DNA of 64,000 nt from Blautia luti (lineage in GTDB: Bacteria > Bacillota > Clostridia > Lachnospirales > Lachnospiraceae): the NCBI RefSeq assembly GCF_033096465.1, contig NZ_AP028156.1, positions 97,001 through 161,000 of the forward strand. The letters are read 5' to 3'. Under the pieces are notes generated by a model. That model saw only the letters and a program-made list of their open reading frames with translations. It did not search any database and was not told the origin of the DNA. Positions 1 through 7,414 of this stretch are shown in pieces (within the stretch, counting starts at the first letter, position 1; each line of letters starts with the position of its first letter). Position numbers and translations under genes: made by a program.

Positions 1-18
1 CGCTTGACAAAGCAATAA
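1..18 (+). CDS. Possible 3' end of a response regulator (partial)
   Basis: Six codons read Arg-Leu-Thr-Lys-Gln-stop up to the left edge. OmpR-type response regulators often end in a Gly-Tyr-Arg-Leu-type tail, and a sensor kinase gene starts 30 bp downstream, so this is probably the end of the cognate regulator. The identification rests on context; too little sequence is present to prove it. Confidence 0.35.
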   Translation, partial: RLTKQ

Positions 19-48
19 ATTAAATAAAAAAGGAAAGGGACAAACATT

Positions 49-2694
49 ATGAAGGGAAAAGGATACAGAAGCAGTTCTGTCAAGGCAATCTGGATCGTGA
101 TCGCGCATCTGGCAGCAGTTGTAGCAGCAGTCTGTGCAGCTATGTTTGTGATGATCTATCAGACTGGAATCCGCCTGGATGACAGAGGCAAAAGTTACAC
201 AGAATCAGAAGCATTTGAGAAACAGGTCAGCAACAGAGGATCAGATATTCTGGTCAGTCTGGCAGCGCAGGATGACATTAACTATCTGAAAAATGCTGGT
301 TCATCGGCAGTAATCGATCTGGCAGAATTTGAGGAAAAAGGAAACACCCGTGATTCCATCAGAGATCTTTCTCTGAAAAATACTTCCGGGCTTGCGTACT
401 CTGTAAGTGATCTTCTGGAGTGGGGAAAAGACTGGGAGGCAAACTATTATGAAGGTGTTTATGACGAAGATTCACAGGTCATAAGATGTGAATCTTCTGA
501 CGGAACCAGCCACTATTTTTATCGGACTGACTTTAAAAAGATGGTGGCAGATGGAACACTGAAAATTAATTACAATACAGATTTTCTTGAAGAAGATGAT
601 TTCGAATCAAAGACCGAGTCCGAGAAACTGGATACCGTAGCAGATGAACTTTATTACAGATATACCTCACAATCAGAGAATATCGGCAACGTTACGGATA
701 CCAGAACAAACACAGAATATCCGGGATGTTTTTTCGTAGAACTGAGTCAGCTGGACGAGAAATTTGCACCACAGGGAGCTGAGAATATCCTGGATGCGGT
801 AAACAAAAGCACGGAATGGAATGGGAGACTGGAGGATGCATATAAGGAGTTATTCACACTTCTGGACTGCATCCGTGCCATACAGTCAGATGAACAGTTC
901 AATGATTATGAAACATCACTGGCATCCGTCTTTCACAGCGTGGGAGACTATACCGAAGGGAGTACCAACCTCACATATCTTTTCGCAGATAAAGAAACAC
1001 AGACAATCTATACAAATAAAAAAGCGTACAGCAGTTACGCACAGCTGGAGCAGAACCTTGAGACAATATTTAAAGAAAAAGCATATGCAGTTGTTTACCC
1101 GGAATTAAGTAAGTGTGTGACAAATATTCCGGATGCAGATCTGCAGGTGTGGAATCATACCATTGACCAGAGCTTTGACACAAAGGATTTTGTGTTTGCA
1201 GTTTCGGTTGATACGGAATTTTCTGTGGCAGATTCCATGGCTGATGAGGCAGAGAGCTATGAGACATATTCAAAGCTTATGTTTCCGATGCTGGCAGGAG
1301 CAATCTTCGGAAGTGTGCTCTGGCTGATCGGTATGGTGTGGCTGACTGTGACAGCAGGAAGGAAACCGAAGGATGAAGAAATCCATCTGAATGGATTTGA
1401 CAGATGGTATACAGAAATTGCAGCAGGAGCAGTGATCGGTATATGGCTGGCAGGAACGATCATATCAGGAACTTTGATAGCCAACTCATCATTGGGTTAC
1501 AGTCATGCGGTAGTGACAGTGATTGTTACCTGTCTCATATGTGGAACTTATACAATGGCATGGTTTCTGATCGGATATCTCAGCCTGGTAAGAAGAATAA
1601 AAGCAGGAACCTTATGGAAAAACAGTCTGATTAGAAAAGTTCTGAAATGGATTGGAAAATGCAGTGGGAAGCTTGCCGGTTTTGCCAGAGCTTTTTCCAG
1701 AAATACAGCAGAAAAAATAAAAGTTCTGCTTGTGGGAAGTGCGTTTTTATTCTTGCAGTTTCTGATCATCGGCTGCGTATTCAGTGGTGCAGGAGTATTC
1801 TTGCTGGCATTGCTGGCTGTAGATGTGGCTGCTATGATTTTTGCCATCCGAAAAGCGGACGGGCAGGATCTTATTATGGATGGCCTGAAGAAAATCAGCG
1901 ATGGAGAACTGCAATATAAGATCAAAACAGATACACTTACCGGAAAACAGAAGGTGATGGCAGAATATATCAACAATATTGGCGGTGGTCTGGATGCTGC
2001 TGTGGAGAACAGCCTGAAAAAAGAAAGAATGCAGACAGAGCTGATCACAAATGTTTCCCATGATCTGAAAACACCTCTGACTTCTATTATCAATTATGTG
2101 GATCTGATGAAACGGGAAAATCCGACAGATCCGAAAATACAGGAATATTTACGCATCCTGGATGAGAAATCCCAGAGACTGAAGGTGCTCACAGAGGATG
2201 TGGTAGAGGCATCCAAGGCAAGTACCGGAAACATTAAGCTGGAGATGAATGATATTGATTTTGTGGAAATGGTGCAGCAGGTGATCGGAGAATTTGAAGA
2301 AAAATTCCGGGAAAGGAACCTTACCATGATGGTGCATTTCACAGACGAACCATCCATTATTTATGCAGACGGTCAGAAAATGTGGCGTGTTCTGGAGAAT
2401 GTATTTGGCAATGTTGTGAAGTATGCAATGGAAGGCACCAGAGTCTATGCAGAAATCAGCAATCAGAATAAAAAAGTAATCTTTTCCCTCAAAAATATCT
2501 CTGCACAGCCACTGAATTTCTCCGCAGATGAACTGACAGAACGATTTATCAGAGGGGATGTGGCACGAAATACAGAAGGAAGCGGTCTGGGACTCTCCAT
2601 TGCAAAGAGCCTGACAGAACTGCAGGGCGGAGAGTTTAAACTGCATCTGGATGGAGATTTATTTAAGGTAATAATTACTTTTGCAGCGAAGTAA
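49..2694 (+). CDS. Membrane sensor histidine kinase, multi-TM
   Basis: An 881-residue sensor kinase of a two-component system. A first membrane segment lies at about residues 13-38, followed by a long extracellular region to about 405 and then several membrane segments between about 408 and 600. The cytoplasmic kinase core follows: the HisKA H-box reads VSHDLKTPLTS with phospho-accepting His671, the N-box Asn is about residue 788 (VFGNVVKYA), and the G-box is GSGLGLSIAKSL at about 845. An AAGGAAAGGG ribosome-binding site precedes the ATG. The cognate response regulator probably lies just upstream of the window. The ligand is not evident. A T-tailed hairpin ends the unit. Confidence 0.9.
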   Translation: MKGKGYRSSSVKAIWIVIAHLAAVVAAVCAAMFVMIYQTGIRLDDRGKSYTESEAFEKQVSNRGSDILVSLAAQDDINYLKNAGSSAVIDLAEFEEKGNTRDSIRDLSLKNTSGLAYSVSDLLEWGKDWEANYYEGVYDEDSQVIRCESSDGTSHYFYRTDFKKMVADGTLKINYNTDFLEEDDFESKTESEKLDTVADELYYRYTSQSENIGNVTDTRTNTEYPGCFFVELSQLDEKFAPQGAENILDAVNKSTEWNGRLEDAYKELFTLLDCIRAIQSDEQFNDYETSLASVFHSVGDYTEGSTNLTYLFADKETQTIYTNKKAYSSYAQLEQNLETIFKEKAYAVVYPELSKCVTNIPDADLQVWNHTIDQSFDTKDFVFAVSVDTEFSVADSMADEAESYETYSKLMFPMLAGAIFGSVLWLIGMVWLTVTAGRKPKDEEIHLNGFDRWYTEIAAGAVIGIWLAGTIISGTLIANSSLGYSHAVVTVIVTCLICGTYTMAWFLIGYLSLVRRIKAGTLWKNSLIRKVLKWIGKCSGKLAGFARAFSRNTAEKIKVLLVGSAFLFLQFLIIGCVFSGAGVFLLALLAVDVAAMIFAIRKADGQDLIMDGLKKISDGELQYKIKTDTLTGKQKVMAEYINNIGGGLDAAVENSLKKERMQTELITNVSHDLKTPLTSIINYVDLMKRENPTDPKIQEYLRILDEKSQRLKVLTEDVVEASKASTGNIKLEMNDIDFVEMVQQVIGEFEEKFRERNLTMMVHFTDEPSIIYADGQKMWRVLENVFGNVVKYAMEGTRVYAEISNQNKKVIFSLKNISAQPLNFSADELTERFIRGDVARNTEGSGLGLSIAKSLTELQGGEFKLHLDGDLFKVIITFAAK

Positions 2695-2709
2695 ACATCG
2701 TTAATCAGG

Positions 2710-2754
2710 GCAGAACATATGGAAGCAAGATCGGCTAACATGTGTTCTGCTTTT
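2710..2754 (+). terminator. Rho-independent terminator after the sensor kinase
   Basis: Arms GCAGAACA (2710-2717) and TGTTCTGC (2743-2750) are perfect complements and are followed by TTTT. It lies 16 bp after the kinase stop codon. Confidence 0.65.
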
Positions 2755-2879
2755 CCATGTAAACAACAGGTGTATAGAAAAAATCTTCTGGTAAGTCCAG
2801 ACTATGTTTGATAAAATAAGTGTTATAATATCTGAATATCCATAATATTTCCAATTCATGAAGAAGGTGAGTACATATA

Positions 2880-3005
2880 ATGAAGACATTAAAAAAGTAC
2901 AAAGAACAGCAAATGCAGGATCTGGAATTTGCTAAGGGATATGAAGCGATTCAGCCGGAATTGGAAGTAATCAGGAAACGTAATGCACAAGAAGAGAGGA
3001 CATAA
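2880..3005 (+). CDS. 41-residue HigA-type antitoxin N-terminal-like small protein
   Basis: A short ORF (starting MKTLKKYKEQQMQD) with a GAAGGTGAG ribosome-binding site. Its sequence (LEFAKGYEAIQPELEVI) resembles the extension that precedes the helix-turn-helix in HigA/XRE antitoxins, which typically reads 'dpeFa..YealePE..ii'. The DNA-binding domain is absent: the ORF stops where it would begin. It ends 3 bp before the thioesterase ATG, so it may be co-transcribed with it. It is either a truncated antitoxin relic or a small protein in its own right. The family resemblance is from memory, and no toxin gene is adjacent. Confidence 0.5.
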   Translation: MKTLKKYKEQQMQDLEFAKGYEAIQPELEVIRKRNAQEERT

Positions 3006-3008
3006 AAA

Positions 3009-3719
3009 ATGAACTACAGTTTTAACAGCAGAGTCAGATACAGTGAGACAGGCGAAGACGGCAGACTGACATTGCCGGGGGCTTTGAATTATTTTCAGGA
3101 TTGCTGTACATTTCAGGCGGAGTCCATCGGGCTTGGTATGGAGGTACTGAAAGCAAGAGACAGGGCGTGGTTTCTTTCTTCCTGGCAGGTGATCGTAGAT
3201 GAATATCCGGCTATGGGAACAGAAATCAAAATTACAACTGCACCTTATGATTTCAAAGGGTTCATGGGTATGCGTAATTTTACTATTGAAACTGCAGACG
3301 GCAGATTGCTTGCCTGGGCAAATTCAAATTGGACAAATCTTATTATCAGCAAGGGAATTCCGGCACGATTGACACCGGCAGATACAGACAACTATGTACT
3401 CAGCAAAAAGATGGAAATGGATTATGCTCCAAGAAAGATCAGTCTGCCGGATGACATGATATCTCAGGAACCATTCCAGGTGCAGAAACATCATCTGGAT
3501 ACAAATCATCATGTAAACAACTGCCAGTACATCTGTATGGCAGAAGATTTTCTCCCGGAAAAATTCAAAGTATATCAGATGCGTGCGGAATATAAGATGC
3601 AGGCAAAGCTGGGTGACATGATCTGTCCGAAGACGAAAGTGGAATCAGGGAAAGTTGTTGTATCTCTGGATGATGAGAAGGGGAAGCCGTATGCAATTGT
3701 GGAGCTTGCGGAGAAGTAA
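3009..3719 (+). CDS. Acyl-ACP thioesterase
   Basis: A 236-residue protein with the double hot-dog layout of bacterial acyl-ACP thioesterases, which release fatty acids from acyl carrier protein in the cytosol. The first hot-dog begins with a hydratase-like opening (VRYSETGEDGRLTLPGALNYFQ style). The second carries the conserved HHLDTNHHVNNCQY stretch, with catalytic-region Asp, Asn and His residues. Length fits the family. The start at 3009 follows GAAGAGAGG and lies 3 bp after the small upstream ORF. Substrate chain length cannot be read from the sequence. Confidence 0.88.
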   Translation: MNYSFNSRVRYSETGEDGRLTLPGALNYFQDCCTFQAESIGLGMEVLKARDRAWFLSSWQVIVDEYPAMGTEIKITTAPYDFKGFMGMRNFTIETADGRLLAWANSNWTNLIISKGIPARLTPADTDNYVLSKKMEMDYAPRKISLPDDMISQEPFQVQKHHLDTNHHVNNCQYICMAEDFLPEKFKVYQMRAEYKMQAKLGDMICPKTKVESGKVVVSLDDEKGKPYAIVELAEK

Positions 3720-3754
3720 GGAGATTTGTAGGAATGATACCCCGGTATTTATTT

Positions 3755-3790
3755 GTTACTGTGCACGGAGTGTACAGTAACATTTATTTT
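3755..3790 (+). terminator. Imperfect hairpin after the thioesterase gene
   Basis: Arms GTTACTGTGCAC and GTGTACAGTAAC (3755-3781) are complementary except at one position, with a 3-nt loop and a T-rich tail. It may terminate the thioesterase unit. Because the arms form a near-palindrome around GTGCAC/GTGTAC, a protein-binding site is also possible. Confidence 0.45.
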
Positions 3791-3814
3791 GTGATGTTTA
3801 TAGAAAGATACAAG

Positions 3815-3844
3815 TTGGTACATGTACCGTACAAGTGATATAAT
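3815..3844 (+). promoter_or_regulatory. araD promoter with palindromic operator
   Basis: A TTGGTA -35 (3815-3820), 18-bp spacer and TATAAT -10 (3839-3844). The spacer region holds the perfect 12-bp palindrome GGTACATGTACC (3817-3828), followed by CGTACAAGT. The GTAC-rich palindrome resembles operators of AraR-type GntR/LacI repressors of arabinose genes in Firmicutes. Placed between the -35 and -10, a bound repressor would block RNA polymerase. No araR gene lies in the window. Confidence 0.6.
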
Positions 3845-3961
3845 ACAGGTAACAGTAAGATATTTTCCGGTTGGGATATTGTACAGGAATACAAAAACCG
3901 GGAGAATATGAAAATCGTTGCCCCAAAATATGAATGAAAAAAGCAAAAGGAGAAGGAAATT

Positions 3962-4657
3962 ATGCTGGAAAAATTAAAAGAGGAAGTTTACAAAGCAAAC
4001 ATGGATCTTCCGAAATACGGACTTGTTACATTTACATGGGGAAATGTAAGTGGAATTGACAGAGAATCAGGACTTTTTGTTATCAAACCAAGTGGGGTAG
4101 ACTATGATCTGCTGACTCCGGATGATATGGTTGTAGTAGACCTGAACGGAAATAAAGTAGAAGGAAAATATAATCCATCATCTGACACAGCAACTCATGT
4201 TGAATTGTACAAAGCATTCCCGAATATCGGCGGAGTTGTACATACACATTCTTCATGGGCAACAAGCTGGGCACAGGCAGGAAGAGGAATTCCTTGCTAT
4301 GGAACTACACATGCAGATTACATTTACGGAGAAATTCCATGTGCACGCTGCCTGGAAGGAAAAGAATTCGATGAGTATGAGAAGAACACAGGTCTTCTGA
4401 TCGTTGATCTGTTCAAAGATAAAGACTACGAAGCAGTACCTGCAGTACTCTGCAAGAACCATGGCCCGTTTGCATGGGGCAAAGATGCTCACGAAGCAGT
4501 ACATAATGCAGTAGTTGTAGAAGAAGTTGCGAAGATGGCAGCACGCTGCGAGATGATCAATCCACAGGTAAAGCCTGCTCCACAGGATCTGCAGGACAAG
4601 CATTATTACAGAAAACATGGTGCAAATGCATATTATGGACAGGGCAATAATAAATAA
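3962..4657 (+). CDS. araD: L-ribulose-5-phosphate 4-epimerase
   Basis: Interconverts L-ribulose 5-phosphate and D-xylulose 5-phosphate, the last arabinose-specific step before the pentose phosphate pathway. The 231-residue length matches the class II aldolase/AraD family. Zinc-binding histidines fall where expected: His94 and His96 in [12 protein letters not shown], and His167 in [10 protein letters not shown]. The [16 protein letters not shown] stretch is also characteristic of AraD rather than of fuculose aldolase. A strong ribosome-binding site (GGAGAAGGA) precedes the ATG. The gene stands alone, with its own promoter/operator and terminator; araA, araB and a transporter must be elsewhere. 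Confidence 0.95.
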   Translation: MLEKLKEEVYKANMDLPKYGLVTFTWGNVSGIDRESGLFVIKPSGVDYDLLTPDDMVVVDLNGNKVEGKYNPSSDTATHVELYKAFPNIGGVVHTHSSWATSWAQAGRGIPCYGTTHADYIYGEIPCARCLEGKEFDEYEKNTGLLIVDLFKDKDYEAVPAVLCKNHGPFAWGKDAHEAVHNAVVVEEVAKMAARCEMINPQVKPAPQDLQDKHYYRKHGANAYYGQGNNK

Positions 4658-4682
4658 GAATCAGTGAATAAGAGATAAAAAA

Positions 4683-4728
4683 TCTCCCGGAAAGAGTGAG
4701 CGCTACTCTGAAATCCGGGAGACTTTTT
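4683..4728 (+). terminator. araD terminator
   Basis: Arms TCTCCCGGA (4683-4691) and TCCGGGAGA (4714-4722) enclose a second helix AGAGT/ACTCT and are followed by CTTTTT. Confidence 0.9.
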
Positions 4729-4738
4729 ATTTTGCACC

Positions 4739-4767
4739 TTAACAATTACATTTATTTACCTTATAAT
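4739..4767 (+). promoter_or_regulatory. Promoter for the duplicated membrane protein
   Basis: TTAACA (4739-4744), a 17-bp spacer and TATAAT (4762-4767). The predicted transcript start, about 4774, lies too close to an in-frame ATG at 4782 to allow a ribosome-binding site. This supports the ATG at 4845 as the real start of the next gene. Confidence 0.65.
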
Positions 4768-4844
4768 GAACTCATAAGAGAATGCAAGAAATTAGGTTGA
4801 TATACTGGAATAGTAAGGATTTCAGACAACTGGAGGAAATGCAT

Positions 4845-6062
4845 ATGAAAGAGCAGCAGGAAAAAATAAGAGTATTAGATCCACATATAATACTGATATT
4901 ATTTATATCAGCGTTTGTATTCGGCATAGGAATGCTGATGATTTTCCTGGAAAGAAAGGAAATAAGAGCAGAGGGATATGAATTTATATTTTTTAGTGTG
5001 GAAATATTAATGTTGCTGTTAATCTTGTATTATATGAGAACTGTTGTGCTGAGCAGAGAAGGCTGTACGGTATCCTGGCTGTTTTGGAAGAGAAATTATA
5101 AATGGGAAGAGCTTGCTGTTATTAGAGAGGATGTCTGGTATACATATGGTAAAGGAGGGAGTATACGTTATCAGGGGATTGTATTTTCCAAATATGTAGT
5201 AAATAAGAAGAAAAAGAAATATACTACCAGGATGATCGTTAATGCGCTTCCGCTTTCAGATTGTTTTTACATTACTTTTGATGAACATGGCAATGTTTTT
5301 TCTTATAAATTAGAAAAAGGAAAAAAGCAAGTTATTAGAAAAATGTTCGTAAATGTTCGTGAAAAAATGAAGGAATGGGGAGTGGAGGTAGAAAAAGGAG
5401 AGGGAATAAAAGAAGAAGAAAAACAAAGACAATATGATGAAATGATAGAATTGAGGAGGCAACAAAGAAAAAAAATTCAAAGCAAAGGAGCAGACTGTAC
5501 AAATTTAAAAGAATATCAGCAAGAAGTAATAAAGATCAGAGATTTTTTTCAGATAACCATGGTAATACTTATTACGGTACTGCTTATTTGGACAGGGCTG
5601 TCTGCTGAAGAGGGAGAAAGAATTCCAATATTGATTCTTGAGTTTTTGATTGATGCACCATTATTGTTTTTCTCTTCAAAAGTCGTAACATTAAGTAAAG
5701 AAGGCTGCAAAATATCGTATCTGTTTTTCAAAAAAATGTATAAATGGGAAGAACTTGAAATTATACGTGAAGATTATTTTCCAAGTTTCCGAGCCCGGAG
5801 AAGCAGAGGTATTGTTTTTTCTAAAAGAAAAAAGAATAAAGCAGGATATATATATACAACACGGGAAATTGTAGGATCAGGTCATATTTTAGAGAGTTTT
5901 TATATTGTTCTTGATGCAGATGGAAATATACATTTATATAAGCGTCTGGCAGCAAAGGCTGGCAAAACAAAACTGAGAAAAGTAGCTGTAAATATTCCCC
6001 GGAAATTAGCGGAATGGGGAGTGGAAATGGAAAAAGGTGATGAAATATACAGGAACGTATGA
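4845..6062 (+). CDS. Internally duplicated membrane protein, unknown function
   Basis: A 405-residue protein made of two homologous halves. Each half has a pair of hydrophobic segments, then a beta-rich soluble module, and ends in a related tail. Matching pairs are LSREGCTVSWLFWKRNYKWEEL with LSKEGCKISYLFFKKMYKWEEL, GIVFSKYVVNKKKK with GIVFSKRKKNK, and KEWGVEVEKGE with AEWGVEMEKGD. The soluble module is reminiscent of small bacterial PH-like domains, but I cannot name the family. The start at 4845 is chosen because GGAGG lies 8 bp upstream; earlier in-frame ATGs lack a ribosome-binding site. Its stop overlaps the next start. Composition is AT-rich relative to its neighbours. Confidence 0.7.
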   Translation: MKEQQEKIRVLDPHIILILFISAFVFGIGMLMIFLERKEIRAEGYEFIFFSVEILMLLLILYYMRTVVLSREGCTVSWLFWKRNYKWEELAVIREDVWYTYGKGGSIRYQGIVFSKYVVNKKKKKYTTRMIVNALPLSDCFYITFDEHGNVFSYKLEKGKKQVIRKMFVNVREKMKEWGVEVEKGEGIKEEEKQRQYDEMIELRRQQRKKIQSKGADCTNLKEYQQEVIKIRDFFQITMVILITVLLIWTGLSAEEGERIPILILEFLIDAPLLFFSSKVVTLSKEGCKISYLFFKKMYKWEELEIIREDYFPSFRARRSRGIVFSKRKKNKAGYIYTTREIVGSGHILESFYIVLDADGNIHLYKRLAAKAGKTKLRKVAVNIPRKLAEWGVEMEKGDEIYRNV

Positions 6063-6379
6063 TTTATAAGAAGATTGAAATTGCAGTAGGCGGGTATGCT
6101 GTGACTTCTGACAGAGAAGCAGAACCGATTGTCATGCAGTATCTGGCAAAGGGATATCATACGGTAACAGATGATTGTGTTTCTGTAGAGAATTCTCTGT
6201 TATTTTTTAATGCACTGCGGAAATTCAAAATACCGGTAGAAATGCATCTTTATCCTGTTGGCGGACATGGTCTTAGCCTTGCAAATGAAGAGACAAGCTA
6301 CGAAGACGGCAGATGCATACAAAAAGAATGCCAGACATGGATGGAACTGGCATGTAAATGGATAGAAAATATAAAATAA
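6059..6379 (+). pseudogene. Alpha/beta-hydrolase (esterase) with internal deletion
   Basis: A 106-residue ORF whose start overlaps the preceding stop (ATGA). The N-terminal part (GGYAVTSDREAEPIVMQYLAKGYH) matches the oxyanion-loop region near the start of acetyl-xylan-esterase-like hydrolases. The C-terminal part (VSVENSLLFFNALRKFKIP then LYPVGGHGLSLANEET) matches the catalytic-His end of the same family. The roughly 130-residue middle, including the Gly-x-Ser-x-Gly nucleophile motif, is missing, so it cannot be an active hydrolase. The reading frame is kept across the joint. Family assignment is from motif recognition. Confidence 0.7.
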
Positions 6380-6398
6380 AATAAGATAATAAAAATAC

Positions 6399-6425
6399 AA
6401 AGGCGGCATTGTGCCGCCTTTATTA
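6399..6425 (+). terminator. Terminator after the esterase remnant
   Basis: Perfect arms AAAGGCGGCA (6399-6408) and TGCCGCCTTT (6412-6421) with a 3-nt loop and a T-rich tail. Confidence 0.85.
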
Positions 6426-6518
6426 TTTGTGTTATACTGAAATATAAAGCCAATGCCAGGCTATAATTGACATTGCAGAATATTGTACCGGCAAGATGAC
6501 AACAGAAATGGAGATTAT

Positions 6519-7358
6519 ATGATAGAGTTAGGAAAAAAACAGAAATTAACAGTAGTAAAGTCCGTAGATTTCGGTATTTATCTGGGTGAGGATATGCATG
6601 CGGATGCGAAGAACCGTGTACTTCTTCCATCCAAACAGGTTCCGGAAGGAACAAAAGAGGGCGACAGCATTGAAGCATTTATTTACAAAGATTCTCAGGA
6701 CCGCCTTATCGCAACAACAAAAGAACCGAAACTTCAGGTAGGACAGACCGCAGTCCTGAAAGTATCTCAGGTGACCAGAATCGGAGCATTCCTTGACTGG
6801 GGATTGGAGAAAGACCTTCTGCTTCCATATCATGAGCAGACTTTGAAAGTAAGAGAAGGCGAGGATGTACTGGTAGCGCTCTATATCGACAAAAGCAGCC
6901 GTCTCTGCGCAACGATGAAGGTTTATCACTACCTTTCAACCAGAACTCCTTATGTAGTAGGAGATATGGTAAAAGGCCGTGTCTATGAGATCAGCGACAG
7001 ATTCGGTGTATTCGTGGCAGTTGATGACAAATATTCCGCATTGATCCCTGCAAGAGAAGCTAAGGGAAAATACCGTCCGGGTAAGATCCTGGAACTGCGT
7101 GTCAGTGAAGTAAAAGAAGACGGAAAGATGAATGTCACAGACCGTCAGAAAGCATATCTGCAGATCAACGAGGATGCCGAAAATGTCCTGGAAGTCATCA
7201 ATGAATTCGCAGGTGTTCTTCCATTTGACGATAAAGCATCACCGGAAGTCATTCAGAGAGAATTTGGCCTGAGTAAGGGTGCTTTTAAGCGTGCCATTGG
7301 ACATCTGATGAAAGAAGGCAAAGTAGAAATTAAAGATAAGAGAATCTACGCGAAGTAA
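6519..7358 (+). CDS. cvfB: CvfB-like S1-domain RNA-binding protein
   Basis: A 279-residue protein of the CvfB/YitL family: tandem S1-type RNA-binding domains followed by a C-terminal winged helix. Tell-tale segments are TRIGAFLDWGLEKDLLLPYHEQ, DRFGVFVAVDDKYSALIPA and the final FGLSKGAFKRAIGHLMKEGKV winged helix. In Staphylococcus aureus CvfB affects virulence gene expression; the role here is inferred to be post-transcriptional regulation. The ATG at 6519 is preferred over an upstream in-frame TTG because GGAG lies 5 bp ahead of it. Confidence 0.85.
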   Translation: MIELGKKQKLTVVKSVDFGIYLGEDMHADAKNRVLLPSKQVPEGTKEGDSIEAFIYKDSQDRLIATTKEPKLQVGQTAVLKVSQVTRIGAFLDWGLEKDLLLPYHEQTLKVREGEDVLVALYIDKSSRLCATMKVYHYLSTRTPYVVGDMVKGRVYEISDRFGVFVAVDDKYSALIPAREAKGKYRPGKILELRVSEVKEDGKMNVTDRQKAYLQINEDAENVLEVINEFAGVLPFDDKASPEVIQREFGLSKGAFKRAIGHLMKEGKVEIKDKRIYAK

Positions 7359-7414
7359 AAAGAACTGTATAACCAATATAATAGTTAAAGCATAAGAACA
7401 GGAGAGATACAAAG

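Noticed and set aside
1..30. TTGACA at position 4 as a promoter for the sensor kinase
   Set aside because: The following sequence has no -10 at the right distance, and the bases read better as the last codons of an upstream gene.
6466..6475. TTGACA upstream of cvfB as a promoter -35
   Set aside because: No acceptable -10 follows at 16-18 bp. A TATAAT lies just upstream instead but lacks a good -35.
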